NCBI RefSeq assembly: GCF_004348545.1
Contig: NZ_SMKL01000024.1
Location: forward strand, 1 to 64,000
Direction of reading: 5' to 3'
Length of the DNA stretch: 64,000 nucleotides
Source: Jiangella ureilytica
GTDB lineage: Bacteria > Actinomycetota > Actinomycetes > Jiangellales > Jiangellaceae
In this document: in pieces, positions 35,017 through 43,617 of the stretch
Layout of the letters: the number at the start of each line of letters is the position of its first letter
How positions within the stretch are numbered: position 1 is the first letter of the stretch
Made by a program: the position numbers and the translations under genes
Notes under the pieces: generated by a model
What the model was told of the DNA's origin: nothing
Database searches by the model: none
What the model saw: the letters and a program-made list of their open reading frames with translations, nothing else

Positions 35017-35778
35017 TCACCCTCGTTCCACCTCGCGCCCGTCGCGCGGAGCGAACACCGTCAGCGCCTCGGCATCGGAGTACACGGTGCGCGCGTACGC
35101 GTCGGCCCAGGCGGCCGCACCCGGGTACGAGCTGGCCGCCACGACGGCGTCGCCGAGCGCCTCGGGGTCGACGGCCGTCGTCCGCAGCGTCACGACGCCG
35201 TCGCGCAGCAGCGCCCAGTGCGGACCGGGCCGACCGTACGGCATGCCGACGCTGCCCGGGTTGACGACCAGCCGGCGGTCGACCAGCCGCTGGAACGGCA
35301 TGTGGGTGTGCCCGCAGACGACGGTGCGCACGTCGGCCGGGACCATGGACAGCACGTCGGCCCAGCGCGTCAGCGAGCTGTCGACCAGAACCACCTCGTC
35401 GTCGTCGCGCGGTGTGCCGTGGCAGAACAGCACCGGCCCGAACCCGTCGGCCTCGAGGGTGACCGGATGGGGGAGCGCGTCGAGCAGCTCGACCTGGTCC
35501 GGCCGCAGCTGCCGCCCGGCCCAGTCCGACACGTCGATGCCCGACGCGCCGCCGCGCGCGACGGTGACCAGCTCGCGGTCGGCGTTGCCCCGCACCCAGA
35601 CGACGCGGTCGCCCTCGTCGGCGAGCCGGTCGAGGGTCTCGACGGGCAGCGGCCCGGCCGCGATGTCGCCGGTCAGCACGATGCGCTCGGCCGCACGGAC
35701 GTCCGGCTCGGCCAGCACCGCCTCGAGCGCGGGCAGCGATCCGTGGACGTCGGACAGGACGGCGACGGAGGCGGCCAT
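35017..35778 (-). CDS. Metallophosphoesterase (YfcE/MJ0936-like)
   Basis: A 253-residue calcineurin-like phosphoesterase. All five metal-binding blocks are visible in order: [31 protein letters not shown] and VCGHTHMPF, followed by NPGSVGMP, typical of the YfcE group. Such enzymes cleave phosphodiesters; the natural substrate is unknown. ATG at 35778. It lies 54 bp upstream of pepA on the same strand, so cotranscription is possible; gcvT is divergent with a 54-bp gap. Confidence 0.93.
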   Translation of the reverse strand: MAASVAVLSDVHGSLPALEAVLAEPDVRAAERIVLTGDIAAGPLPVETLDRLADEGDRVVWVRGNADRELVTVARGGASGIDVSDWAGRQLRPDQVELLDALPHPVTLEADGFGPVLFCHGTPRDDDEVVLVDSSLTRWADVLSMVPADVRTVVCGHTHMPFQRLVDRRLVVNPGSVGMPYGRPGPHWALLRDGVVTLRTTAVDPEALGDAVVAASSYPGAAAWADAYARTVYSDAEALTVFAPRDGREVERG

Positions 35779-35832
35779 GCCCCGAGGATAGGGGAGGCCG
35801 GCACCTGCTGGTCACCCCGTAGGGTGTCGCCC

Positions 35833-36933
35833 GTGAGCACCGACGACCTCGCCAAGACCTCCCTGTACGACCGCCACGTGGCGCTGGGCGCCAAGTTCGC
35901 CGGGTTCGGCGGCTGGTCCATGCCGCTGCAGTACTCCGGCGTCGTCGACGAGCACACCGCCGTGCGCGAGCGGGTCGGGCTGTTCGACGTCAGCCACCTC
36001 GGGAAGGCATCGGTCACCGGGCCGGGCGCACGGGCGTTCGTCGACTCGTGCCTGACCAACAGCCTGGAGAAGATCGGGCCGGGGCAGGCGCAGTACACGC
36101 TGTGCTGCGACGAGTCCGGGGGAGTGGTCGACGACCTCATCGTGTACCTGCGTGCCGACGACGACCTGCTGCTGGTGCCCAACGCCGCCAACAACGCCGA
36201 GGTGGTCCGGCGGCTCGCCGCGGCCGCGCCCGGCGGGGTCGAGGTGCGCGACCGGCACCGCGACTACGCCGTGCTCGCCGTGCAGGGCCCGGGCAGCGAC
36301 GAGGTGCTGACGGCGCTCGGGCTGCCCACCGGCCACCCGTACATGTCGTTCACCGAGACCGCGCACGACGGCGTCCCTCTGGTGGTGTGCCGCACCGGCT
36401 ACACCGGCGAGCGCGGCTACGAGCTGCTGGTGCCGTGGGACGACGCCGCGACGGTGTGGGACGCACTGCTGGCGGCCGGGGCCGGCCACGGCATCGTGCC
36501 GGCCGGACTGGGCGCCCGCGACACTCTGCGCACCGAGATGGGCTACCCGCTGCACGGCCAGGACCTCTCGCTGGACATCTCGCCGGTGCAGGCGCGGGCC
36601 GGCTGGGCGGTCGGCTGGTCCAAGCCGGCGTTCTGGGGCCGCGACGCGCTGCTGGCCGAGAAGGCGGCCGGCCCGGCGCGGCGGCTGCAGGGCATCAAGG
36701 CGCGCGGCCGCGGCATCCCGCGCCCGGGCATGACGGTGACCGCCGGCGGCGAGCCGGCCGGCACCGTCACGTCGGGGACATTCTCGCCGACGCTCAAGCA
36801 GGGCATCGGGCTGGCCCTGCTGCCGCCCGACATCGCCGAGGGCAGCGAGGTGCAGGTCGACGTGCGCGGCCGGGCCGAGACGTTCGAGGTCGTGCGGCCG
36901 CCGTTCGTGCGGCCCTCGACCAAGGGGAGCTGA
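35833..36933 (+). CDS. gcvT: Aminomethyltransferase, glycine cleavage system T protein
   Basis: Takes the aminomethyl group from lipoylated H protein to tetrahydrofolate, releasing ammonia. It has 366 residues. Marks: [66 protein letters not shown] with the folate-site Asp, and [37 protein letters not shown]. The GTG start is 54 bp from the divergent phosphoesterase. No gcvH or gcvP is in the window. The enzyme depends on lipoate made by LipA/LipB encoded 13 kb away. Confidence 0.96.
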   Translation: MSTDDLAKTSLYDRHVALGAKFAGFGGWSMPLQYSGVVDEHTAVRERVGLFDVSHLGKASVTGPGARAFVDSCLTNSLEKIGPGQAQYTLCCDESGGVVDDLIVYLRADDDLLLVPNAANNAEVVRRLAAAAPGGVEVRDRHRDYAVLAVQGPGSDEVLTALGLPTGHPYMSFTETAHDGVPLVVCRTGYTGERGYELLVPWDDAATVWDALLAAGAGHGIVPAGLGARDTLRTEMGYPLHGQDLSLDISPVQARAGWAVGWSKPAFWGRDALLAEKAAGPARRLQGIKARGRGIPRPGMTVTAGGEPAGTVTSGTFSPTLKQGIGLALLPPDIAEGSEVQVDVRGRAETFEVVRPPFVRPSTKGS

Positions 36934-36942
36934 CCGGTCGCC

Positions 36943-37221
36943 GTGACGCGCGTGATCGTGCTCGACAGCGGCTGCAGCGCGGGCACCACGGCGCCGGCCC
37001 GGTCGCAGGCGGTCCTGCCCGAGCCTCGGCTGACCTTCGCCGTCGACTCCCTCATCGACGCGATGCCGGCGGCGCTTCAGGACGGCGACGGCGTCACCGG
37101 CATGGCCGCCGCCCCGGCCGATCTCGCGCACCGCGGCGTGACCTACGACCTCGAGGTCGACACCACCCACACCACGCCCGCGCAGTGCGCACGGACGGTG
37201 GCGGGGCGGCTCGGAGCCTAG
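36943..37221 (+). pseudogene. Internally deleted chloramphenicol-phosphotransferase-like remnant
   Basis: A 92-residue frame. Its first half, VIVLDSGCSAGTTAPARSQ then VLPEPRLTFAVDSLIDAMP, resembles the N-terminus of chloramphenicol 3-O-phosphotransferases as I remember them (IVLNGGSSSGKS..., VLPEPWLAFGVDSLIDAMP). Its second half, VTGMAAAPADLAHRGVTYDL and EVDTTHTTPAQCA, resembles the C-terminus of the same family. About 80-90 residues between them, including the catalytic and substrate region, are absent. The P-loop Gly-Lys-Ser has become Gly-Thr-Thr. So a full-length gene has lost its middle in frame and its ATP site; activity is very unlikely. Its stop overlaps the convergent MFS gene stop. 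Confidence 0.72.
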
Positions 37222-38471
37222 TCCTCGGCGACCTCGAGCCGCCGCGGCGCGTGGCGCAGCGACGAGGACCAGGCGATCATCGCGGCGACGGCGAGCGACA
37301 GCTGGCTCAGCAGCAGCGCCTCGTCGGTCTCCATGACCCCGGCCAGCGCGCCGGCGACCAGGGCGCCCACCGGGTAGCCGAGCCCGAACGTGACCATGCG
37401 CCCCGCCGTCATGACCCGGCTCATCAGCGGCTCGGGGGTGACCTGCTGGCGCAGCGTGACCGAGACGGTCGCGATGAGGACGTAGGCGACGGACCAGGCG
37501 ACGATGGCCAGTGCGCCGGCCACCCAGCTCTCGGCCATGGCCAGCGCGACGCCCGTGGCGGCGGCGAACGGCAGCGTGACCAGCGCCGCCCGCACGCCGC
37601 CGAAGCGGTGCATGAGCCGCGGCACGAGGACGCTGCCGATGACGCCCCCGACGCCCCAGGCGCCGAAGAGCATGCCCAGGCGCCAGTCGCCCTCCTGGAC
37701 GCCCAGCGTGCGGTCGGCCCAGACGACGAGGATCGCCATCAGCGCACCGGCGCTGAAGGCGACCAGGATCCCGATGACGATCATCACGCGCACGATCGGG
37801 TGCCGCAGGATGAACCGCGTCCCGTCGGCGACGGCGGTCAGCCGCAGCGGGTTGACGCGGTCGCGGGCGCCGCTCAGGGGCCGGGTGATGCTGCGGATGA
37901 GCATGGCCGACGCCACGAACGTCAGCACGTCGACGGCGATGATCGAGGCGGGCGACACGACGACGATGAGGGCGCCGGCGGCCATGGGCACGACCGTCTC
38001 GGCCACCGTGCTGCCGCCGAACACCAGGGCGTTGGCCGCCGGCAACCGGTCGCGGCCGACCAGGCTGGGCAGCGCGCCCTGGTTGGCGGCGTCGAAGAAC
38101 ACGAAGATGGTCCGCACGCCGAACGCGGCGATGAGGACGTGAGCCGCGGTGAGCACGTCGAGCCAGTAGGCGACGGGCACGGTGGCGAGGGCGAGCGCGG
38201 CCAGGACGTCGGCGCCGACCATGACGCGGCGGCGGTCGACGTGGTCGGCGAGCGCCCCGGCCCAGAGGCCGAAGACCAGGTACGGGACGGCCTCGGCGAC
38301 GATGACCAGCGAGGTCCAGGTGGCCGACCCGGTGATGCCGTAGATCAGCACCGGCATGGCGATGAACGTCACCGCCGAGCCCGTCAAGGAAACGATGCGC
38401 GCCGCCACGTACCGGAAGACGTCCGGATCACTGAGCAGACGCGTGCGCCGCGTAGGCGCTGAACTACTCAC
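37218..38471 (-). CDS. Major facilitator superfamily exporter (MFS_3 / EntS-like)
   Basis: A 417-residue membrane protein with about twelve helices. It starts FRYVAARIVSLTGSAVTFIAMPVLIYGITGSA. The loop GLWAGALADHVDRRRVMVGAD holds the MFS motif A (G-x-x-x-D-R). A charged cytoplasmic loop sits in the middle, followed by LGMLFGAWGVGGVIGSVLVPRL. Proteins of this group export siderophores or drugs; the substrate is unknown. The GTG start has no partner gene upstream. It is convergent with the phosphotransferase remnant, a possible former resistance pair. Confidence 0.9.
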   Translation of the reverse strand: MSSSAPTRRTRLLSDPDVFRYVAARIVSLTGSAVTFIAMPVLIYGITGSATWTSLVIVAEAVPYLVFGLWAGALADHVDRRRVMVGADVLAALALATVPVAYWLDVLTAAHVLIAAFGVRTIFVFFDAANQGALPSLVGRDRLPAANALVFGGSTVAETVVPMAAGALIVVVSPASIIAVDVLTFVASAMLIRSITRPLSGARDRVNPLRLTAVADGTRFILRHPIVRVMIVIGILVAFSAGALMAILVVWADRTLGVQEGDWRLGMLFGAWGVGGVIGSVLVPRLMHRFGGVRAALVTLPFAAATGVALAMAESWVAGALAIVAWSVAYVLIATVSVTLRQQVTPEPLMSRVMTAGRMVTFGLGYPVGALVAGALAGVMETDEALLLSQLSLAVAAMIAWSSSLRHAPRRLEVAED

Positions 38472-38816
38472 GTCGATGAACCCCCGCCCCCCGGCATTCG
38501 AACTTTACGCGGAAGGCAACAGCATGACGCGTGACTTGTCAAGGCGCGCTGGGGCGCGTCGCCGGGCGCCCACGAGGCGCCCGCCGAAGTGGCCCTGGCG
38601 CCGTTGCTCCGATGGAGGAACGAGGGCGCGTCGTTGCCGTCCCCTGCGCGGCAACGACGCACCCTTGTACCCGTCAAGACAGAGCGGGCCGCGGGTTATG
38701 ACGCGGGCCGGCGGAGAATTCTTCGTGTGACGTGGGCAACAGCGGGCCGGGCGCCGTTGCGCGGGCGGCGGACCGTACTGTCGGGCGGAGTGAACGGCGT
38801 AGATCGGGAGGCGAAG
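38472..38816. other. 345-bp gene-free interval
   Basis: Promoter region shared by the MFS exporter (leftward) and the small hypothetical gene (rightward). It contains a stem-loop at 38624-38664 and is otherwise unremarkable. No frame here has a ribosome binding site and coding character. Confidence 0.6.
38624..38664. repeat. Stem-loop in the MFS upstream region
   Basis: GCGTCGTTGCCG (38628-38639) and CGGCAACGACGC (38649-38660) form a perfect 12-bp stem with a 9-nt loop; GGG and CCC extend it after one mismatch. Not next to a gene end, so its role is unclear. Confidence 0.55.
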
Positions 38817-39038
38817 ATGAGCTGGACATGGCGGTTCCTGGCGCCGGACGGCGGTAACGCGTCGGGTGTCGACGACGGCGCGGGGCGCTCGGAGGCCGGC
38901 TTCCCGACGCAGTCCGACGCCGAGAGCTGGCTGGGAGAGCACTGGCGCGGGCTGGTCGAGGCCGGCGTCGACTCGGTGGTGCTGGTCGAGGACGGCCGGG
39001 ACGTCTACGGCCCGATGAGCCTCAAGCCGCCGGACTGA
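38817..39038 (+). CDS. Small conserved hypothetical protein
   Basis: A 73-residue acidic protein: MSWTWRFLAPDG at the start, a linker rich in Gly and Asp, then FPTQSDAESWLGEHWRGLVEAGVDSVVLVEDGRDVYGPMSLKP. The second half, a helix then a strand ending in YGPM(S/T)L, recurs in small actinobacterial proteins of unknown role. A good GGGAGG ribosome binding site precedes the ATG. A strong terminator follows. No membrane segment. Confidence 0.75.
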   Translation: MSWTWRFLAPDGGNASGVDDGAGRSEAGFPTQSDAESWLGEHWRGLVEAGVDSVVLVEDGRDVYGPMSLKPPD

Positions 39039-39069
39039 CGGCGGAGGCCGCCGGGCCGGCGGCCGCGGT

Positions 39070-39104
39070 GCGGCGGGCCGGTCCGGTGTAGACCGGCCCG
39101 CCGC
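39070..39104. terminator. Bidirectional hairpin terminator
   Basis: GCGGCGGGCCGGTC (39070-39083) pairs perfectly with GACCGGCCCGCCGC (39091-39104) around a 7-nt loop. It lies 32 bp after the small hypothetical gene and 24 bp from the end of the convergent aldo/keto reductase gene. Confidence 0.82.
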
Positions 39105-39127
39105 GCGTGCGAGCCCTGTGACTGCCG

Positions 39128-40129
39128 TCAGTACTTGGGCGACCTCTTGGCGGTCTCGGCCGGGTCGCGCACGACGGCGTCGCCCAGCACGTCGTCGATC
39201 GCCGTCAGCAGATCCGCGTCGAGCGTGACCCCACTGGCCTTGACGTTCTCGGTGACCTGCTCCGGCCGCGAGGCGCCGACGATGGCGGCCGCGACGTTGC
39301 GGTTCTGCAGCACCCACGCCACCGCGAGCTGGGCGAGCGAGAGCCCGGCCTGCTCGGCGAGCGGCTGCAGCCGCTGCACGCGGCCGAGGACGTCGTCGGT
39401 GAGCCAGCGCCGGGTGATGTCGGAGCCGCCTGACGTCAGCGCGCCGCGGGAGCCCTCGGGCGCCCCCTGGCCCGGCTGGTACTTGCCGGTGAGCACGCCC
39501 TGGGCGATGGGCGAGAAGACGATCTGCGAGACCCCCACCTCTTCCGAGGCCGGCACGACGTCGGACTCGATGACTCGCCAGAGCATGGAGTACTCGGGCT
39601 GGTTGGAGACGAACGGGATGCGCAGCTCGCGCGCGAGGGCGTGGCCCTGGCGGATCTGCTCGCCGGTCCACTCCGAGACGCCGATGTAGAGGGCCTTGCC
39701 GGAGCGGACGAGGTCGGCGAACGCCTCCATCGTCTCCTCGAGCGGGGTGCTCGCGTCGTAGCGGTGCGCCTGGTAGAGGTCGACGTAGTCGACGCCGAGG
39801 CGGCGCAGGGAGCTGTCGATCGACTCGTGGATGTGCTTGCGCGACAGGCCGCGGTCGTTGGCGCCGTCATGGCCGACGGGCCAGAACACCTTCGTGAAGA
39901 TCTCGAGCGACTCACGCCGGATGCCGGCCAGCGCCCGGCCGAGGACCTCCTCGGCGCGGCCGCCCGCGTAGACGTCGGCGGTGTCGAACGTGGTGATGCC
40001 GGCGTCGAGCGCCGCGCGGACGCAGGCGACGGCGGTGTCGTCCTGCACCTGGGAGCCGTGCGTGATCCAGTTGCCGTACGCGATCTCACTGATCTTGAGG
40101 CCGGACCGGCCGAGGCTGCGAAAGTCCAT
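39128..40129 (-). CDS. Aldo/keto reductase
   Basis: A 333-residue NADPH-dependent TIM-barrel oxidoreductase, closest in style to the potassium-channel beta-subunit/YghZ group: MDFRSLGRSGLKISEIAYGN, GITTFDTADVYAGGRAEEVLG, with catalytic Asp and Tyr. The catalytic Lys is in IFTKVFWP and the His in YQAHRYD. A C-terminal NADP site reads IVGASRPEQVTENV. Substrate unknown. The ATG is well placed; the 153-bp gap upstream separates it from the GNAT gene. Confidence 0.93.
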   Translation of the reverse strand: MDFRSLGRSGLKISEIAYGNWITHGSQVQDDTAVACVRAALDAGITTFDTADVYAGGRAEEVLGRALAGIRRESLEIFTKVFWPVGHDGANDRGLSRKHIHESIDSSLRRLGVDYVDLYQAHRYDASTPLEETMEAFADLVRSGKALYIGVSEWTGEQIRQGHALARELRIPFVSNQPEYSMLWRVIESDVVPASEEVGVSQIVFSPIAQGVLTGKYQPGQGAPEGSRGALTSGGSDITRRWLTDDVLGRVQRLQPLAEQAGLSLAQLAVAWVLQNRNVAAAIVGASRPEQVTENVKASGVTLDADLLTAIDDVLGDAVVRDPAETAKRSPKY

Positions 40130-40282
40130 GCACGAGAATCTATCGGTCCGGCCGCGGCGGCTCGCGAGGAGGGGCCCCAGACGTCAGATGTCGGACCATC
40201 GCCTCGATGCCGGGTGAGACAACGGCCGAGAACGAACCGAGGACTCAGGGGACCTTGGGTCCCATCGCCGAACGGTGGTGCA

Positions 40283-40786
40283 TCACCCTTCGGGGAGGAC
40301 CAGGTCCTTGGTGAAGAACCGGCTGAACTCGGCGTCGCTGTAGTAGCCGTAGGGCTCAGTGGGGACGTACCCGCTGGACTGGTACAGCGCCATGGCCTCG
40401 GGCTGCTTGAGGCCGGTCTCGAGGACGACCCGGCGGTATCCGGCCTTGACGGCCTGCGCCTCGAGCTCGGCCAGCAGCCGGCGGGCGTGGCCGCCGCCAC
40501 GGTGCTCGTGCGCCACGTACATGCGCTTGATCTCGGCGACGCCGTCGTCGTGGCGGCGGAAACCGCCGGTGGCCACCGGCTCGTTGCCGACGAACCCGAC
40601 GAGGAACTGGCCCTCGGGCGGGGTGAAGTCCTCGGGCGCGATGGGCCCGACGTCGGGGTCGCCGTAGCGCTCCGCGTACTCGAGCTGCAGCTCGCTCTCG
40701 AGCGCCCGCACGACGGGGTCGGCGTAGCGCAGCGCGCGGATGAACAGGCCGGTGTCGTCGCGGTCGGCCGTGGGCGCCGTGCTCAC
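40283..40786 (-). CDS. GNAT-family acetyltransferase
   Basis: A 167-residue N-acetyltransferase domain. The acetyl-CoA loop is VAHEHRGGGHARRLLAELE, preceded by a strand (AEIKRMYV) and followed by YRRVVLETGLKQPEAMALYQSSGYVPTEPYG, the usual C-terminal motif B. Substrate unknown. The GTG start overlaps the stop of the DUF3043 gene (GTGA), so they are cotranscribed. Confidence 0.9.
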   Translation of the reverse strand: MSTAPTADRDDTGLFIRALRYADPVVRALESELQLEYAERYGDPDVGPIAPEDFTPPEGQFLVGFVGNEPVATGGFRRHDDGVAEIKRMYVAHEHRGGGHARRLLAELEAQAVKAGYRRVVLETGLKQPEAMALYQSSGYVPTEPYGYYSDAEFSRFFTKDLVLPEG

Positions 40787-41370
40787 ACGAGCGTCCCGGG
40801 CTTGACCTGAGGCTTGGGGAGGCGGAGCCGGCGCAGCTGGGTGGCGCGGGTGATGGCGTACAGCACGTGTCCCTTCCCGGGGTCGTCGGGGAAGCGCTTG
40901 CGCACCTCACGCTTCACCCGGACCCCGAGCATCGTCAAGTCGAGGATGAGCAGGATCATCGCGGCGAGCCAGACGATGGTGGACACGACCTGGACGGCGG
41001 CGATGCCGATGAGGCTGGTGAGCAGGATGATCAGGATGATCGGCAGGAAGAACTCCGCCACCGTGCGCCGGGAGTCGACGTAGTTGCGGATGAACATCCG
41101 CACCTCGCCCTGGTCGCGCGCGGGGAGGTGGCGTCCGTCGCCGGTGTTCAGCGCCTCGCGGGTCTTGACGCGTTCGGCGCGCATGCGCTCGCGCTCGCGC
41201 CGCATGGCCTCGCGGCGGTTCAGCGCGGGCCGGACCCGCTGCTTGCGGGCCTTCTGTGCCTCGGAGCGCTTGGGCGTGGGACGGCCCTTGCCACCGGCGC
41301 GGCCGGGGGCGTCCGCGACCTCGGCGGCGGGGACGTCAGCGGTCTCGGGAGAAGTTCGGCGACGGAACAC
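40783..41370 (-). CDS. DUF3043 membrane protein
   Basis: A 195-residue actinobacterial DUF3043 protein. A long, highly basic N-terminal region (KGRPTPKRSEAQKARKQRV, NRREAMRRERERMRAERVK) leads to DQGEVRMFIRNYVDSRRTVAEFFLP and two adjacent membrane helices, then a basic tail GVRVKREVRKRFPDDPGKGH. The function of the family is unknown. The start is GTG. It faces pspA across a 122-bp divergent promoter region and is coupled to the GNAT gene downstream. Confidence 0.9.
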   Translation of the reverse strand: MFRRRTSPETADVPAAEVADAPGRAGGKGRPTPKRSEAQKARKQRVRPALNRREAMRRERERMRAERVKTREALNTGDGRHLPARDQGEVRMFIRNYVDSRRTVAEFFLPIILIILLTSLIGIAAVQVVSTIVWLAAMILLILDLTMLGVRVKREVRKRFPDDPGKGHVLYAITRATQLRRLRLPKPQVKPGTLV

Positions 41371-41492
41371 GTTGACAAGGGTAGGACAGTATTCCCACCG
41401 GCCCTGCCACGCCGAGCCACCTACGCCGTAGGGTTGGATGGAAACACTGTGCTTGGCAGTGCCACCAGCTCGAGAAAGGGATACCTGGCCTC

Positions 41493-42287
41493 ATGGGGAT
41501 CCTCCAGCGAATGTCCATGATCTTCCGGGCGAAGGCCGAGAAGGCGCTCGACCGCGCCGAGGACCCCCGGGAGACGCTCGACTACTCCTACAAGAAGCAG
41601 CTCGAACTGCTTCAGAAGGTGCGCCGGGGCGTGGCCGACGTCGCCACCAGCCGCAAGCGCATCGAGGTCCAGATGACCCAGCTGCAGTCGCAGTCGGGCA
41701 AGCTGCAGGAGCAGGCGCAGAAGGCGCTGTCCCTGGGCCGCGAGGATCTCGCCCGCGAGGCCCTCACCCGCCGGTCCGGGCTGCAGAACCAGATCACCGA
41801 CCTGCAGACTCAGCACCAGTCGCTGCAGGGCGAGGAGGAGAAGCTCACCCTCGCCGCCCAGCGGCTGCAGGCCAAGGTCGAGTCCTTCCGCACGAAGAAG
41901 GAGACGATCAAGGCCAGCTACACCGCCGCCGAGGCCCAGACGCGCATCGGCGAGGCGTTCAGCGGCATCTCCGAAGAGATGAGCGACGTCGGCCTGGCCG
42001 TCCAGCGCGCCGAGGACAAGACGGCGAACATGCAGGCGCGGGCGGGTGCCATCGACGAGCTGCTGGCGTCGGGCGCTCTCGACGACCCCACCGGCACGTC
42101 CAAGGACGACATCACGCTCGAGCTCGACCGCCTCGCGTCCACCAGCGACGTCGAGCTGGAGCTGTCGCGGATGAAGCAGGAGATCACCGGTGGCGCCGAG
42201 CCGCCGAAGCAGCTCGAGGGCAACGGTGCGGCCCCGGCCGCCGAGTCGGCCGAGCCGCAGCGGCAGCGCGAGGAGGGCCAGCTGTGA
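41493..42287 (+). CDS. pspA: Phage shock protein A / IM30 family protein
   Basis: A 264-residue coiled-coil protein of the PspA/IM30 (ESCRT-III-like) family, which binds and steadies the stressed inner membrane. It opens MGILQRMSMIFRAKAEKALDRAEDPRETLDYSYKKQ, then a long heptad region (LQSQSGKLQEQAQKALSLGREDLAREALTRR and on). It ends in a short acidic, disordered tail. It heads a four-gene set, with pspAA overlapping its stop (GTGA), then htpX and pspAB; this is the arrangement known in actinobacteria for envelope stress. Confidence 0.95.
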   Translation: MGILQRMSMIFRAKAEKALDRAEDPRETLDYSYKKQLELLQKVRRGVADVATSRKRIEVQMTQLQSQSGKLQEQAQKALSLGREDLAREALTRRSGLQNQITDLQTQHQSLQGEEEKLTLAAQRLQAKVESFRTKKETIKASYTAAEAQTRIGEAFSGISEEMSDVGLAVQRAEDKTANMQARAGAIDELLASGALDDPTGTSKDDITLELDRLASTSDVELELSRMKQEITGGAEPPKQLEGNGAAPAAESAEPQRQREEGQL

Positions 42288-42577
42288 TCATCCGCATCAT
42301 GGGTGAGGGGCAGTTCGAGGTCGACGACACCCACCTGACCGAGCTCAACCGTCTCGACGACGTGCTGGGCGAGGCCATCGAGGGCGGCGACGACGACACC
42401 TTCCGCGCCGCACTGGGCGCCCTGCTCGCCGAGGTCCGACGGGCCGGCTCGCCGGTCGCCGACGACGCGCTGGTCGACAGCGACCTCGTCCTCCCCTACG
42501 ACGAGGCGCACATCGACGAGGTGCGCGAGCTGCTCACCGACGAGGGCCTCGTCCCGTCGGAGCCGCCGGTCACGTGA
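42284..42577 (+). CDS. PspA-associated protein PspAA
   Basis: A 97-residue protein: MIIRIMGEGQFEVDDTHLTELNRLDDVLGEAIEGGDDDTFRAALGALLAEVR, then DSDLVLPYDEAHIDEVRELLTDEGLVP. This is the PspAA domain, always found next to pspA in actinobacteria and archaea; its biochemical job is not fixed. The GTG start overlaps the pspA stop, so translation is coupled and a complex is likely. Confidence 0.92.
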   Translation: MIIRIMGEGQFEVDDTHLTELNRLDDVLGEAIEGGDDDTFRAALGALLAEVRRAGSPVADDALVDSDLVLPYDEAHIDEVRELLTDEGLVPSEPPVT

Positions 42578-42710
42578 CCCGTGCTGCTGTCCTGCGTCGC
42601 CGGGCGGGTCACGTGGCGGCTCTCCCGGCGGCGACGGGAACGGCGGCCGCGGGCGGCGCGTTCCACCAGTAGGAGCGGTGTCACTCGCCGCAGGTAGGAA
42701 GGGAACAGCG

Positions 42711-43613
42711 TTGGCTCGCTCGAGGTTCGCCCCGGACCGGGGTCTCTCGTTCCGGATGGGCCTGACGATGATCGTCTTGGCCCTGCTCTACGTCGTGTTG
42801 ATCGGCGCCATCTCGTACGGCACGGGCGCCGTCTGGCTCGGCGTGCTCATCGGCCTGGGTGTCCTGTGGGGCCAGTGGTACTTCTCCGACAAGCTCGCGC
42901 TGAGCGGTATGGGCGCCCGCGAGGTGTCGCCAGCCGAGGCGCCCGAGCTGCACGCCATGATCGACCGGTTGTGCGCTCTGGCCGACATGCCGAAGCCGCG
43001 GGTCGCCATCGCCGACACCGACATCCCCAACGCGTTCGCGGCCGGCCGCAGCCCCGACCGCGCCGTCGTCGCCGTCACCACCGGCGTCCTGCGCCGGCTC
43101 GACGAGCGCGAGCTCGAGGCCGTCCTCTCGCACGAGCTCTCGCACGTCGCACACCGCGACGTGCTGGTCATGACGGTGGCCTCGGTGGTGGGCGTGCTGG
43201 CCGGGTTCCTGACCAAGATGCTGCTCTGGTCCGGCCTGGGCAACAACCGCGGCGGCAACAACAACGCCGCCATCATGGTGCTCATCGTCACGGTCGTGGC
43301 GGCCGTGGTCTACGGCGTCAGCTTCGTGCTGACCCGGCTGCTCTCGCGCTATCGCGAGCTGGCCGCCGACCGCGCCGGCGCCATCCTCACCGGTCAGCCG
43401 TCGGCCCTGGCCAGCGCGCTGACGAAGATCTCCGGCGACATGGGCCGCATCCCGAAGAAAGATCTGCGCGCCGCCGAGCCGTACAACGCGTTCTTCTTCG
43501 TCCCGGCCCTCACCGGCAAGGTCGACATCGCGTCCCTCTTCGCCTCGCACCCGCCGCTGGAGAAGCGGCTCGAGCAGCTCAGCCGCATCTCCGTCGAGCT
43601 GGGCCGGGAGTGA
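42711..43613 (+). CDS. htpX: Membrane zinc metalloprotease HtpX
   Basis: A 300-residue M48 protease that removes damaged membrane proteins. Two N-terminal helices (GLTMIVLALLYVVLIGAISYG and the next) come before HELSHVAHRD, the zinc motif with catalytic Glu. Two more helices follow, then the third ligand region YRELAADRAGA. The TTG at 42711 was chosen because GGAAGGGA lies 7 bp before it and the protein then begins MARSRFAPDRGL like its homologues; the longer GTG frame is less likely. It sits between pspAA and pspAB, placing it in the envelope stress module. Confidence 0.94.
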   Translation: MARSRFAPDRGLSFRMGLTMIVLALLYVVLIGAISYGTGAVWLGVLIGLGVLWGQWYFSDKLALSGMGAREVSPAEAPELHAMIDRLCALADMPKPRVAIADTDIPNAFAAGRSPDRAVVAVTTGVLRRLDERELEAVLSHELSHVAHRDVLVMTVASVVGVLAGFLTKMLLWSGLGNNRGGNNNAAIMVLIVTVVAAVVYGVSFVLTRLLSRYRELAADRAGAILTGQPSALASALTKISGDMGRIPKKDLRAAEPYNAFFFVPALTGKVDIASLFASHPPLEKRLEQLSRISVELGRE

Positions 43614-43617
43614 ATCC

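Noticed and set aside
40130-40282. Regulatory RNA between the aldo/keto reductase and GNAT genes
   Set aside because: Only a short GGGACC/GGTCCC stem is visible, too little to support a feature.
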